This document shows positions 1-8,177 of a stretch of 50,092 nt of DNA, in pieces; position 1 is the first letter of the stretch; each line of letters starts with the position of its first letter. Position numbers and translations under genes: made by a program. The stretch comes from Porphyromonadaceae bacterium UBA7180 (GTDB lineage Bacteria; Bacteroidota; Bacteroidia; Bacteroidales; Muribaculaceae): positions 5,736-55,827 of the forward strand of contig DKVK01000077.1 in NCBI GenBank assembly GCA_002491165.1, read 5' to 3'. The notes under the pieces were generated by a model. It saw only the letters and a list, made by a program, of their open reading frames with translations. It did no database searches and was not told the DNA's origin.

Positions 1-45
1 TTTAATTTGAACACTTACTTAAAACCTTATAAACGTAACTATAAC

Positions 46-276
46 ATGAAGAACTGGAATTCCATTATTTATGCCCTCTCGGGAGGACTGCTTTATATAA
101 TAAGCACCGAAATTCTGCCCGAATGGAGTCATTTGTTGGTAAGCCTATTAGCTGCGGGCGTCTTCATGGTGGCTTATTGGCTAATTCCCAACAAAATGAA
201 AACATGGCTCCGCGTCCTGATTTCCGCCGCCGTTTCCCTCGCCGTAGTCGCGTTGGTAAGGCTCATTTGTTACTGA
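46..276 (+). CDS. small three-helix membrane protein, function unknown
   Basis: Predicted 76-residue integral membrane protein. I see three hydrophobic segments (about residues 5-20, 27-46 and 53-75) separated by short loops, with a KMK basic patch before the third. I use the ATG at 46; an upstream in-frame TTG at 7 would add 13 polar residues and is less likely. No family is recognised and no catalytic motif is visible. The gene stands alone: the upstream side is cut by the window edge and the next gene is over 300 bp away. Confidence 0.6.
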   Translation: MKNWNSIIYALSGGLLYIISTEILPEWSHLLVSLLAAGVFMVAYWLIPNKMKTWLRVLISAAVSLAVVALVRLICY

Positions 277-560
277 AGTATAATGCAATAAATAACACTG
301 CGTCAACTTCTGCGGTCGGTCTGTTCGTTCTGCAAGGCTCGCGAAGCGATGCGAGAGCGGTTCAGCGATTACCCGGCTCTTTTTCAGATTGCTTTTCTGT
401 GCGGTTCTGCGAGTGCAAGCGAAGCATGACACCATAAAGTTCTATGTGATATAAATTTAACTCACAATTACAAGTCCCTCATACATATCATAAATTTAAG
501 CATTGCCTTTCTGAATATAGATTAGCTAAAGGCGCCATCAAAGACGTGTCGGCGGCGGTT
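277..560. other. intergenic region without a supported gene
   Basis: No convincing gene on either strand; overlapping short frames lack any family signature. The middle part is GC-rich and has small inverted repeats, for example CTCGC at 338-342 against GCGAG at 351-355. The last part (450-560) is AT-rich and leads into the promoter of the DUF1599 gene. Confidence 0.5.
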
Positions 561-592
561 TTTGCTTATCCGGGAATTTTTGACTATCTTTG
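561..592 (+). promoter_or_regulatory. Bacteroidetes-type promoter for the DUF1599 gene
   Basis: TTTG at 561-564, a 20-nt spacer, then TATCTTTG at 585-592, matching the -33/-7 consensus of the phylum. Predicted transcription starts near 599, giving a leader of about 12 nt before the ATG at 611. The TTG at 590 belongs to this box and is not a start codon. Confidence 0.75.
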
Positions 593-610
593 CGGCGTAA
601 TTTTTTTGAT

Positions 611-1162
611 ATGAGTAAGACTGCTGAGGAATTTGCCGCCGTCAAGGAGGTGTGCCGCGACCTTTTCTATAAGAAAATGTGCGATTACGGCACTTCATGG
701 CGCGTGATGAGACCTTCCTCCATCACTGACCAGATTATGATCAAGGCGCGCCGAATCCGCTCGCTCGAAGAGATGGGCGGACATGGCCGTGTCGACGAAG
801 GCATCGAGCCGGAATATATCGGCATCATCAACTATTGCGTAATAGCCATGATTCAGCTCGCCGAAGGAACCGGCGACGAGATGGCGACGGAGCGCGTCAT
901 GCAACTCTATGACAAATGGTTCGACGCTTCCGCCTCCTTGATGACCGACAAGAACCACGATTACGGCGAGGCATGGCGCGATATGCTGGTGACTTCTTTC
1001 ACCGACATTATCCTCCAGAAGCTGATGCGCACGCGACGCATAGAACTTCACGATGGCAAGACGCTCGTTTCGGAAGGTGTGCGCGCCAACTATATGGATA
1101 TGCTCAATTATGCCGTCTTCGCTCTGATAAAGCTTGGCGTGGCGGAGCGCAAAACCATTTGA
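611..1162 (+). CDS. DUF1599 family protein with internal duplication
   Basis: A 183-residue protein of the DUF1599 family (nucleotide-modification-associated domain), whose biochemical role is not established. Two homologous halves are visible: residues about 22-83 and 114-175. Each has a D-Y-G-x-x-W motif (25-30 and 117-122), an (S/T)-x-T-D segment, a run of arginines (R-x-R-R-I or R-T-R-R-I), an acidic E-G turn and a closing helix with (I/L)-N-Y. The start at 611 follows a strong promoter directly. The next gene begins 22 bp downstream on the same strand, so the two are probably cotranscribed; this pairing is common in Bacteroidales. Confidence 0.8.
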   Translation: MSKTAEEFAAVKEVCRDLFYKKMCDYGTSWRVMRPSSITDQIMIKARRIRSLEEMGGHGRVDEGIEPEYIGIINYCVIAMIQLAEGTGDEMATERVMQLYDKWFDASASLMTDKNHDYGEAWRDMLVTSFTDIILQKLMRTRRIELHDGKTLVSEGVRANYMDMLNYAVFALIKLGVAERKTI

Positions 1163-1184
1163 AAGCGCGCATTGTTGAAAGGTT

Positions 1185-2597
1185 ATGAAAGAGAAATTCC
1201 GCGACGAGGGAACCATCAGTCCCCTCCCGCTCTATAAAACCATAATCACATGGATACTCCGGCTCGCCGTCGGTGGAATCTTTATTTTCTCCGGCTTCGT
1301 AAAGGGCATCGACCCGTGGGGTACGCTCTACAAGATGCAGGATTACGTGAACGTGATGCCGCTGCCGGCACTCTCCGACGGCGTGTTGCTGACCGGCGTT
1401 TTCCTGCTCTTCGCTTTGGAGTTCCTTACCGGAGTGTTTCTGGTTACAGGCAGTTTCCGCCGCGGCGCACCTATTTTGGTAATGCTCTTCATGGTGGGGA
1501 TGTTGCCCCTCACGTTCTGGATAGCCTTGAAATCGCCTGTCGCCGACTGCGGATGCTTCGGCGATGCGTGGATAATCTCCAACTGGGACACTTTCTGGAA
1601 AAACGTGGCGATAACGGCGGCCGCTGTCTGGCTGATAATCTACAACCGCCGCGTCCACTGGCTTGTGACACCGGCATTGCAATGGCTGCTTTTCTGCATT
1701 TCTGCCATTTATATAATCGCCGCCGGAGTAGTGGGATACTCTGTGCAACCGCTCATCGACTTTCGCCCGTATCCCGTAGGCTCGCTTCTGACAAAGGCAG
1801 ACGCCGATAATTCCTCCGAGCATTTCACCTTTATATATGAAAAGGAGGGCGTACAGAAGGAGTTCTCCGAAACCGATACACTCCCCGACGAGGCCGACGG
1901 TTGGACCTTCGTTGACCGCAAAGCCGTGGCCGCTCCCAAGGATAACGCCAATGACATGAAAACAGCCGGCGATTTCCACATATGGACCGAGGATGGGGAC
2001 ACCGACATGACGTCCGATGCCATCGGCAGCCGCGAAGGGAAACGGCTCATTCTCATGGTGCCGGACCTCTCCGAAGTGTCGATAGCCCCGACTTGGAAAA
2101 TCAACGCGCTGAAGAAATGGGCCGAAGCCCACGACACCGATTTTATAGCCGTAATGGCCGGTTCGCCGGAAGAGATAGCCAACTGGAAGGATCTATCCCT
2201 GACCGATTACCCGATATATACAGCCGAAGACACTTCTATTAAAGAGGTTGCGCGCGGCAATCCGAGCGTGGTTTACACCGAAGACGGCCTCATCAAATGG
2301 AAGAGCACGTTGTCGGCAATTCCAGGCGAGGATACATTGGATTCTCCGCAAACCACCGACGCTTCGATGTTACACCTCGACCTCACCGACCGTGCAAAAG
2401 AGGTAACCGCCATCTATCTCTGCATGATAGCGGTGCTCGTGATGCTCTCCTTCACACAGAAGATTTCATGGCGACGCCTTTTCACCGGCGGCAAATCCCG
2501 CAAGAAAGGGGAGAACCCGTCCAAGGGCGACGATAAGACGGTCAAGAACGACGACGAGCGGGTCAGCGATGGTGATAAGGCTCCCCGCGGAGAATAG
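1185..2597 (+). CDS. BT_3928-type DoxX/MauE-like membrane protein with thioredoxin-like domain
   Basis: A 470-residue membrane protein. The amino-terminal third has DoxX/MauE-like helices (about 20-40, 65-88, 93-115, 140-153, 162-185) and a D-C-G-C-F-G motif with cysteines at 122 and 124, as seen in MauE-like redox proteins. A soluble region of about 200 residues follows. Its later part looks thioredoxin-like (strand, helix, then N-P-S-V-V-Y) but lacks CXXC. Another membrane helix (about 404-424) and a lysine/aspartate-rich tail end the protein. A role in envelope thiol or quinone redox chemistry is inferred. Its last 35 bp overlap the end of rlmH on the opposite strand. Confidence 0.75.
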   Translation: MKEKFRDEGTISPLPLYKTIITWILRLAVGGIFIFSGFVKGIDPWGTLYKMQDYVNVMPLPALSDGVLLTGVFLLFALEFLTGVFLVTGSFRRGAPILVMLFMVGMLPLTFWIALKSPVADCGCFGDAWIISNWDTFWKNVAITAAAVWLIIYNRRVHWLVTPALQWLLFCISAIYIIAAGVVGYSVQPLIDFRPYPVGSLLTKADADNSSEHFTFIYEKEGVQKEFSETDTLPDEADGWTFVDRKAVAAPKDNANDMKTAGDFHIWTEDGDTDMTSDAIGSREGKRLILMVPDLSEVSIAPTWKINALKKWAEAHDTDFIAVMAGSPEEIANWKDLSLTDYPIYTAEDTSIKEVARGNPSVVYTEDGLIKWKSTLSAIPGEDTLDSPQTTDASMLHLDLTDRAKEVTAIYLCMIAVLVMLSFTQKISWRRLFTGGKSRKKGENPSKGDDKTVKNDDERVSDGDKAPRGE

Positions 2598-3033
2598 TCA
2601 TGGCGCGGTAAACCTGCTCAACGAAGAACATCCGTACCATCTCGTGGTTGAGGGTCATCTTCGAGAGCGAAAGTTTGCCGTCGGCTCGACCATAAACTTC
2701 CGGCGAGAATCCGTAAGGTCCTCCGATGACGAAGACGAGCCGCTTAAGGCCCGACGCCATGTCCTTCTGTATCCGCTCGGCGAATTTTTCGGAAGTGTAC
2801 TCGGCGCCGCGTTCGTCAAGCAGAACAACGCGGTCGGCCGGGCGAATCAGCGACAGAATCCTCTCTCCTTCAAGGCGTTTCTGCTGCTCCTCGCTGAGTT
2901 TCCCGCCGCGGACGTCGGGTACCGTCTCCATGGTGAAGGGTATGTAATGCTTCAGGCGCTTGAGGTATTCTTCAATACCTTCGCGCACATAGCCGGTGGC
3001 GGTTTTTCCTACCGCAATTAATGCTATATCCAT
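2563..3033 (-). CDS. rlmH: 23S rRNA (pseudouridine1915-N3)-methyltransferase RlmH
   Basis: SPOUT-class methyltransferase of 156 residues, the usual RlmH length. It methylates pseudouridine 1915 in helix 69 of 23S rRNA on assembled ribosomes, using S-adenosylmethionine. The family signature is clear: an I-G-G-P-Y-G-F segment after the core strands, then S-L-S-K-M-T-L-N-H-E and the ending L-R-G-E-P-Y-H-H. The gene is divergent from nadC and convergent with the DoxX-like gene. Its start lies only 53 bp from the nadC start, and the two -7 boxes sit in one palindrome. Confidence 0.95.
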   Translation of the reverse strand: MDIALIAVGKTATGYVREGIEEYLKRLKHYIPFTMETVPDVRGGKLSEEQQKRLEGERILSLIRPADRVVLLDERGAEYTSEKFAERIQKDMASGLKRLVFVIGGPYGFSPEVYGRADGKLSLSKMTLNHEMVRMFFVEQVYRAMTILRGEPYHHR

Positions 3034-3042
3034 AATTTTCGC

Positions 3043-3060
3043 TAACTTTGCACAAAGTTA
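3043..3060. promoter_or_regulatory. facing -7 boxes of nadC and rlmH in one palindrome
   Basis: TAACTTTG at 3043-3050 (plus strand) and its mirror CAAAGTTA at 3053-3060 (TAACTTTG on the minus strand) form an 8-bp-arm palindrome with a 2-bp centre. The plus box would start nadC mRNA near 3057 and the minus box rlmH mRNA near 3046. The two start regions overlap, so the promoters probably exclude each other. The -33 elements are weak on both sides. Confidence 0.65.
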
Positions 3061-3086
3061 AGAATAATAACGCAGTAACACAAGAT

Positions 3087-3935
3087 ATGAAGACAAAAGA
3101 CGAACTGATAGATGATTTGTTGACGCTTGCTTTCGCCGAAGATGTAGGCGACGGAGACCATACCACTCTCTCCACAATTCCGGCCGAGGCCATGGGCCGT
3201 TCGCGCCTGCTCTGCAAGGAAGAGGGCATAATAGCCGGCATTGACGTTGCCGAGAAAGTCCTACACCGCATAGACCCGACAATCCGCATGGAACGTTTCC
3301 TCAAGGACGGCGACCTCGTTAAGAAAGGGGACGTGGCTTTCATAGCCGAAGGTCCCGTGCGCTCGCTCCTGATTGCCGAACGCACCATGCTCAACATAAT
3401 GCAGCGCATGAGCGGCGTGGCTACGATGACACGTCGTTATCAGGACGAACTCGAAGGTCTCCACACACGCGTTCTCGACACACGCAAGACAACACCCGGA
3501 ATGCGTATGCTCGAAAAAGACGCCGTGGCCATAGGGGGCGGCAAGAACCACCGCATCGGCCTCTTCGACATGATTCTCATCAAAGACAACCATATCGACT
3601 TTGCCGGAGGCATCAAGGAAGCCATTGACGGCGCCCACGCTTACCTTAAAAAGATAGGGAAGAAGATACCCATCGAGGTTGAAGCCCGTTCGCTCGATGA
3701 CATACGCCGCATCCTGGAAATCGGCGGTGTGGACCGTATCATGTTCGACAACTTCACCCCGGAGCTTACCCGCGAGGCGGTCAAGCTCGTGGACGGCCGC
3801 ACCGAGACCGAATCCTCCGGCGGTATCACACTCGAGAACCTGCGTGCTTACGGCGAAGCGGGGGTTGACTTCATCTCCGTCGGCGCTCTGACACACAGCG
3901 TAAAGGGACTCGATATGTCGTTCAAAGCCTGCTGA
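3087..3935 (+). CDS. nadC: nicotinate-nucleotide diphosphorylase (carboxylating)
   Basis: Quinolinate phosphoribosyltransferase of 282 residues. It converts quinolinate and PRPP to nicotinate mononucleotide, CO2 and pyrophosphate in de novo NAD synthesis. Family motifs are present: A-E-R-T-M-L-N with M-S-G-V-A-T, D-T-R-K-T-T-P-G, the G-G-G-K-N-H-R substrate loop, I-L-I-K-D-N-H, E-V-E-A-R-S, and S-G-G-I-T-L near the end. I take the ATG at 3087; an in-frame TTG at 3048 is part of the -7 box. aguA starts 2 bp after the stop, so nadC, aguA and aguB look like one operon. Confidence 0.95.
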   Translation: MKTKDELIDDLLTLAFAEDVGDGDHTTLSTIPAEAMGRSRLLCKEEGIIAGIDVAEKVLHRIDPTIRMERFLKDGDLVKKGDVAFIAEGPVRSLLIAERTMLNIMQRMSGVATMTRRYQDELEGLHTRVLDTRKTTPGMRMLEKDAVAIGGGKNHRIGLFDMILIKDNHIDFAGGIKEAIDGAHAYLKKIGKKIPIEVEARSLDDIRRILEIGGVDRIMFDNFTPELTREAVKLVDGRTETESSGGITLENLRAYGEAGVDFISVGALTHSVKGLDMSFKAC

Positions 3936-3937
3936 CA

Positions 3938-4984
3938 ATGAACGATATACGATTTCCCGCCGAATGGGAAGGCTGCGAAAGCGTGCTGATGGCATGGCCC
4001 GATCTATGCACCGACTGGTCAGATGTCCTCGACATGGTATTGCCTGAATATGTGGAGATTATACGCGCGTTCACAGGCGCCGGGCTGCGGGTCGTGCTGC
4101 TTGCACATTCACGCAAAGAAGTGGAGCTTTATTTCTCGGTCCTCCCGGAACGTCTCCACATAATAGAGTGCGAATACAACGACACGTGGACGCGCGATTA
4201 CGGTCCGCTGACGGTGGAACGCAACGGGCGGCTTCGCGCCCTCGACTTCGGGTTTAACGCCTGGGGCCTGAAATTCGCCTCCGACCGTGACAACCTCGTG
4301 AACCTCGGGCTCCGCAACCGCCACTTCATAGAACCGGCCATTTACCGCAACGAGCGCGACTTCATTCTGGAAGGCGGCTCCGTGGAAAGCGACGGACGGG
4401 GCACCATCCTGACCACCACGAAATGTCTCTGCTCGGCCAACCGCAACGGCGGTAAATCGAAGGAGGAGCTGAATGAAATTCTCGCGCAGCGACTGGGCGC
4501 CGACCATGTGCTCTGGCTCGACCACGGCGCCCTCATCGGCGACGACACCGATTCGCACATCGATACCCTGGCGCGGCTCTGCCCGCACAATACCATCGCC
4601 TTCACCGGTTGCCGCGACATGGACGACCCGCAATTCGAGGAATTGCTGAAGATGCGCGCGCAGCTGACTCTCTTCCGCACCGCCGAAGGTGAACCGTATA
4701 ACCTCCTGGAGTTACCGATGCCCGCGCCGGTGTTCGACAGCGAAGGAAACCGCCTCCCGGCCACTTACGCCAACTATCTGGTGACCTCGACCCATCTCTT
4801 CATGCCGGTATATGGCGATAAGCAGAAGGATACTTTGGCCTGCCAGACCATCCGTGTGGCTTATCCTGAACATGAGGTAGTGCCCGTGCCGTGCCGCTCG
4901 CTTCTGCTTCAGCACGGCTCTCTGCATTGCGCCACGATGCAGATTCCCGAAAATATCTTTAATCCCACCGTTTATGAATACTGA
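3938..4984 (+). CDS. aguA: agmatine deiminase family protein
   Basis: Member of the guanidino-group-modifying superfamily (348 residues), most likely hydrolysing agmatine to N-carbamoylputrescine and ammonia. Visible motifs are W-T-R-D-Y-G-P near residue 85, the F-I-L-E-G-G-S loop, the D-D-T-D-S-H-I-D-T segment with the catalytic histidine, and H-G-S-L-H-C-A-T-M-Q with nucleophile Cys331. Peptidylarginine deiminases share this fold, but there is no secretion signal and an N-carbamoylputrescine amidase gene overlaps downstream, which favours the agmatine role. It overlaps aguB by 11 bp and follows nadC by 2 bp. Confidence 0.88.
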   Translation: MNDIRFPAEWEGCESVLMAWPDLCTDWSDVLDMVLPEYVEIIRAFTGAGLRVVLLAHSRKEVELYFSVLPERLHIIECEYNDTWTRDYGPLTVERNGRLRALDFGFNAWGLKFASDRDNLVNLGLRNRHFIEPAIYRNERDFILEGGSVESDGRGTILTTTKCLCSANRNGGKSKEELNEILAQRLGADHVLWLDHGALIGDDTDSHIDTLARLCPHNTIAFTGCRDMDDPQFEELLKMRAQLTLFRTAEGEPYNLLELPMPAPVFDSEGNRLPATYANYLVTSTHLFMPVYGDKQKDTLACQTIRVAYPEHEVVPVPCRSLLLQHGSLHCATMQIPENIFNPTVYEY

Positions 4985-5879
4985 CAACCGCACGTTGCGC
5001 GTCGGGATAGTGCAACATACTTTCAAGGATGACGTTGACAGCAACCGCGCAGCCAACATACGCGCCATAGAGAATCTCGCCGCCGACGGCGCGCAGATGG
5101 TCGTCCTTTCGGAACTGCATGATTCCCTCTACTTCTGCCAGACCGAGAATGTGGACAACTTTGACCTCGCCGACAGCATTCCCGGCGTCTTTACCGACAT
5201 TTACGGCGAGGCGGCACGCGATAACTCCGTGGTGCTTGTGGCCTCCATGTTCGAGCGCCGCGCCCCGGGTCTTTACCACAACACGGCCGTAGTCTTCGAT
5301 ACCGATGGCTCGGTGGCCGGCACTTACCGCAAGATGCACATCCCCGACGACCCCGGTTTCTACGAGAAATTCTATTTCACGCCGGGCGATCTCGGGTTCC
5401 GTCCCGTGCAGACGTCGCTCGGCCGGCTCGGGGTGCTCGTATGCTGGGACCAGTGGTATCCCGAAGCGGCGCGCGTCATGGCACTTTCAGGCGCGGAAAT
5501 GCTGGTTTATCCCACGGCGATAGGGTGGAACCCCGACGATACGCAGGATGAAAAGGAACGTCAGCGCGAAGCGTGGATTACCATTCAGCGCTCCCATGCT
5601 GTGGCCAACGGCATTCCCGTCATCTCCGTCAACAGAGTTGGGTTCGAGGACGACCCTTCGGGCGTCACCTCGGGAATCGACTTCTGGGGTTCGAGCTTCG
5701 TGGCAGGTCCGCAGGGGGAGACACTCTATATGGCACCCACCACACAGTCGGCCGAACAGGTGGTGGAACTTGATATGGTCCGCACCGAAAACGTGCGCCG
5801 GTGGTGGCCTTTCCTGCGTGACCGCCGTATCGACGCTTACTCACCGCTGATGAAAAGATATATTGACCCGGAAGTGTGA
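4974..5879 (+). CDS. aguB: N-carbamoylputrescine amidase
   Basis: Nitrilase-superfamily carbon-nitrogen hydrolase of 301 residues. It should split N-carbamoylputrescine to putrescine, CO2 and ammonia, the step after agmatine deiminase in bacterial and plant putrescine synthesis. The Glu-Lys-Cys triad is visible: Glu47 in L-S-E-L-H, Lys120 in Y-R-K-M-H-I-P-D-D-P and Cys157 in V-C-W-D-Q-W-Y-P-E-A. The start overlaps the end of aguA, implying coupled translation. Arginine decarboxylase, which would make the agmatine, is not in the window. Confidence 0.92.
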   Translation: MNTDNRTLRVGIVQHTFKDDVDSNRAANIRAIENLAADGAQMVVLSELHDSLYFCQTENVDNFDLADSIPGVFTDIYGEAARDNSVVLVASMFERRAPGLYHNTAVVFDTDGSVAGTYRKMHIPDDPGFYEKFYFTPGDLGFRPVQTSLGRLGVLVCWDQWYPEAARVMALSGAEMLVYPTAIGWNPDDTQDEKERQREAWITIQRSHAVANGIPVISVNRVGFEDDPSGVTSGIDFWGSSFVAGPQGETLYMAPTTQSAEQVVELDMVRTENVRRWWPFLRDRRIDAYSPLMKRYIDPEV

Positions 5880-5983
5880 CGGAGGACAATGTGGGTGATG
5901 GTTATTGATGCGACGGATGTGGCGGATGTGTGCAACTAAGCATTTTTTAACATAAATGTTTTTACTGTTACCGACATTTTAGT

Positions 5984-5991
5984 TAACTTTG
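5984..5991 (+). promoter_or_regulatory. -7 box upstream of the MFS transporter
   Basis: TAACTTTG at 5984-5991 in the 280-bp gap between aguB and the transporter; a T-rich stretch at about 5959-5965 may serve as -33. It implies a leader of about 160 nt before the ATG at 6160, unusually long for this window. Confidence 0.55.
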
Positions 5992-6159
5992 CCAATTATA
6001 GAGCCCCTGGGTATGAAAATTCTGAAGCCCGTTTCGAGCATTTAGATATATTCATGCGTTATTACTTATGTACCCGGCATAATTGACTCTTATGTAATCA
6101 GTATCGTCGGCTACACATAAACACATTCCGTCATAATTAACCCTCTCTCCGGCTAAGAC

Positions 6160-7470
6160 ATGAAAAATCTTAAATTACGCCTTGCCATCCTCAACTTCCT
6201 GGAGTTTGCCGTCTGGGGTTCCTATCTTGTTTCGATGGGGATGTATCTCGGCTCGGCAGGCCTTGGTGACAAAATATTCTGGTTCTACACCGTGCAGGGA
6301 CTTGTGTCGCTTTTTATGCCCGCTCTTGTAGGTATAATAGCAGACAAATGGGTTCCGGCGCAGAAGATGCTCAGTGTATGCCAGTTGCTGGCCGGCGGTT
6401 TTATGATTCTGGCCGGATGGTATTGCCACACCTCGGGCGATGCCGTCAGCTTTGGCCCCCTGTTCACTTTTTACACCCTGTCGGTGGCCTTCTTCATGCC
6501 CACCATCGGGCTCAACAACTCCGTGGCGTTCAATGCCCTTGTCAAGGGGGGCTATGACACGGTGAAAGATTTCCCGCCCATCCGTACGCTCGGAACGGTG
6601 GGCTTTATCTGTGCCGAACTGTTTGTCAATTTCACTAACTTCCAGCATACATATGCCCAGTTCTTCACTTCAGGTGTTATTTCGCTGATAATGTGTGCGT
6701 ATGCTCTGACTATGCCGCACTGCCCGGTAAACCATGCCAAACAGACATCCCTTGCCGAAGCGCTCGGCCTCAACGCCTTCAAGCTCTTCAAGCGCAAGAA
6801 GATGGCCCTCTTCTTCATCTTCAGTATGCTTTTGGGTGTCTCTCTCCAGATAACCAACAGCTACGGCACTCTTTTCATAGAGTCGTTCGGCGACGCCATG
6901 CGCGACAACGCCACTGCCATCACCGCCATATCGCAGGCAGCGGAGGCCGTCTGCATTCTTGCCATTCCTTTCTGCCTCAAGAAATTCGGTATCAAAGGCG
7001 TAATGCTGATGTCAATGTTTGCCTGGGTGCTAAGATTCGGGTTCTTCGGCATAGGTGGCCCCGGCTCAGGGCTGGTTTGGATTATACTTTCCTGTATAGT
7101 TTACGGCGTGGCATTCGACTTCTTCAATGTCTCGGGCGGACTGTTTGTCGACAAGGAAACCGACCCGAAGATGCGCTCTTCGGCGCAAGGTCTCTTCATG
7201 ATTATGACCAACGGCATCGGTGCCTCGCTCGGAACATGGATAGCCGGCAATTTCGTGGTCAACAAGCTGGTGGACTTTAATGCCGCGCAGGCCGATCAGA
7301 TAGCCGGTTGGCGGGAATGTTGGTTCATCTTTGCAGCTTACGCCCTCGTGGTGGCTGTGTTTTTCCTCTTCATCTTCCATGACAAGAACGACCCTGCGAA
7401 GACCAGAAATTACACCGACAAAGACGTGGAACCCAATCCCGAAGGGATGGTTGGCAACGGCGAGGTATGA
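6160..7470 (+). CDS. nucleoside:H+ symporter-type MFS permease
   Basis: A 436-residue polytopic inner-membrane protein with about 12 predicted helices. It resembles the NupG/XapB nucleoside:proton symporter branch of the major facilitator superfamily: an opening L-R-L-A-I-L-N-F-L-E-F-A-V-W-G-S-Y segment, a cytoplasmic G-I-I-A-D-K-W motif between helices 2 and 3, and S-A-Q-G-L-F-M near helix 10. Nucleoside uptake is the family expectation; the substrate is not proven by sequence. Its stop overlaps the start of rsmE (ATGA), so transporter, rsmE and kdsA are probably one transcript. Confidence 0.82.
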   Translation: MKNLKLRLAILNFLEFAVWGSYLVSMGMYLGSAGLGDKIFWFYTVQGLVSLFMPALVGIIADKWVPAQKMLSVCQLLAGGFMILAGWYCHTSGDAVSFGPLFTFYTLSVAFFMPTIGLNNSVAFNALVKGGYDTVKDFPPIRTLGTVGFICAELFVNFTNFQHTYAQFFTSGVISLIMCAYALTMPHCPVNHAKQTSLAEALGLNAFKLFKRKKMALFFIFSMLLGVSLQITNSYGTLFIESFGDAMRDNATAITAISQAAEAVCILAIPFCLKKFGIKGVMLMSMFAWVLRFGFFGIGGPGSGLVWIILSCIVYGVAFDFFNVSGGLFVDKETDPKMRSSAQGLFMIMTNGIGASLGTWIAGNFVVNKLVDFNAAQADQIAGWRECWFIFAAYALVVAVFFLFIFHDKNDPAKTRNYTDKDVEPNPEGMVGNGEV

Positions 7471-8177
7471 TACAGTTCTATGCCCCTGAAATAGAGAAAA
7501 CGCTTACCCTGCCGGAGTCGGATTCGGCACATTGCACCCGGGTACTGCGCCTCACCGCCGGCGACGAGATTTCCGTGGTCGACGGGCGCGGACACCGTTT
7601 CAGATGCGTCATCACCGAGCCGCACGCCAAGCATACGCATATAGAAATAGCGGAGCGCGAGGATTTGCTCAAGCCGTGGAAAGGGAGGGTGACCGTGGCC
7701 ATTGCGCCGCCAAAAAATATGGACCGGCTCGAATGGTTTGCCGAAAAAGCCACTGAAATGGGCATCGATCGCATAGTGCTGCTCCGTTGCCGCCGTTCCG
7801 AGCGCAAGGAGGTGCGCTGCGACAGGGTGGAGAAGATACTCGTCTCCGCCATGAAGCAGAGTTTGAAAGGGGTGCTTCCGGAGCTTACTCCCATTACGCT
7901 GCTCTCCGACTTCCTGAAAGAGGATTTCGGGCAAAAATACTTCGGCTACTGCGATGCCGACACGCCTCGTCTGCTCTTCACCGAAGAGGTGAGGCCCTGC
8001 TCCGACGTCTGCGTGCTGATAGGGCCGGAAGGTGATTTCTCCCCCGAAGAGGTGGAGATGTGCCGCAAGGCCGGATACATTCCCGTGACCTTCGGCGACG
8101 CTCGGCTTCGCACCGAGACGGCCGCGCTCTTCGCCGTGGCAGCCATCCATGTTATTAACCAACTTTCATCCCAGTAA
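7467..8177 (+). CDS. rsmE: 16S rRNA (uracil1498-N3)-methyltransferase RsmE
   Basis: SPOUT methyltransferase of 236 residues that modifies U1498 of 16S rRNA. The amino-terminal PUA-like part carries H-C-T-R-V-L-R-L near residues 24-31. The carboxy-terminal knot carries A-P-P-K-N-M-D-R-L-E, the family signature I-G-P-E-G-D-F-S-P-E-E and a final L-R-T-E-T-A-A. It overlaps the transporter by 4 bp and kdsA by 1 bp (TAATG), indicating translational coupling on both sides. Confidence 0.93.
   Translation: MIQFYAPEIEKTLTLPESDSAHCTRVLRLTAGDEISVVDGRGHRFRCVITEPHAKHTHIEIAEREDLLKPWKGRVTVAIAPPKNMDRLEWFAEKATEMGIDRIVLLRCRRSERKEVRCDRVEKILVSAMKQSLKGVLPELTPITLLSDFLKEDFGQKYFGYCDADTPRLLFTEEVRPCSDVCVLIGPEGDFSPEEVEMCRKAGYIPVTFGDARLRTETAALFAVAAIHVINQLSSQ

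Noticed and set aside
277..440. tRNA or other structured RNA gene in the GC-rich part of the first gap
   Set aside because: Short inverted repeats exist, but no cloverleaf or known RNA pattern can be drawn.
1104..2132. Long minus-strand frame (342 codons) opposite the DoxX-like gene
   Set aside because: Low-complexity, His/Glu/Gly-rich translation with no family signature; it lies fully antisense to a well-supported gene in GC-rich DNA.
3261..3995. Minus-strand frame of 244 codons opposite nadC
   Set aside because: Antisense shadow of nadC; no recognisable motif or promoter.
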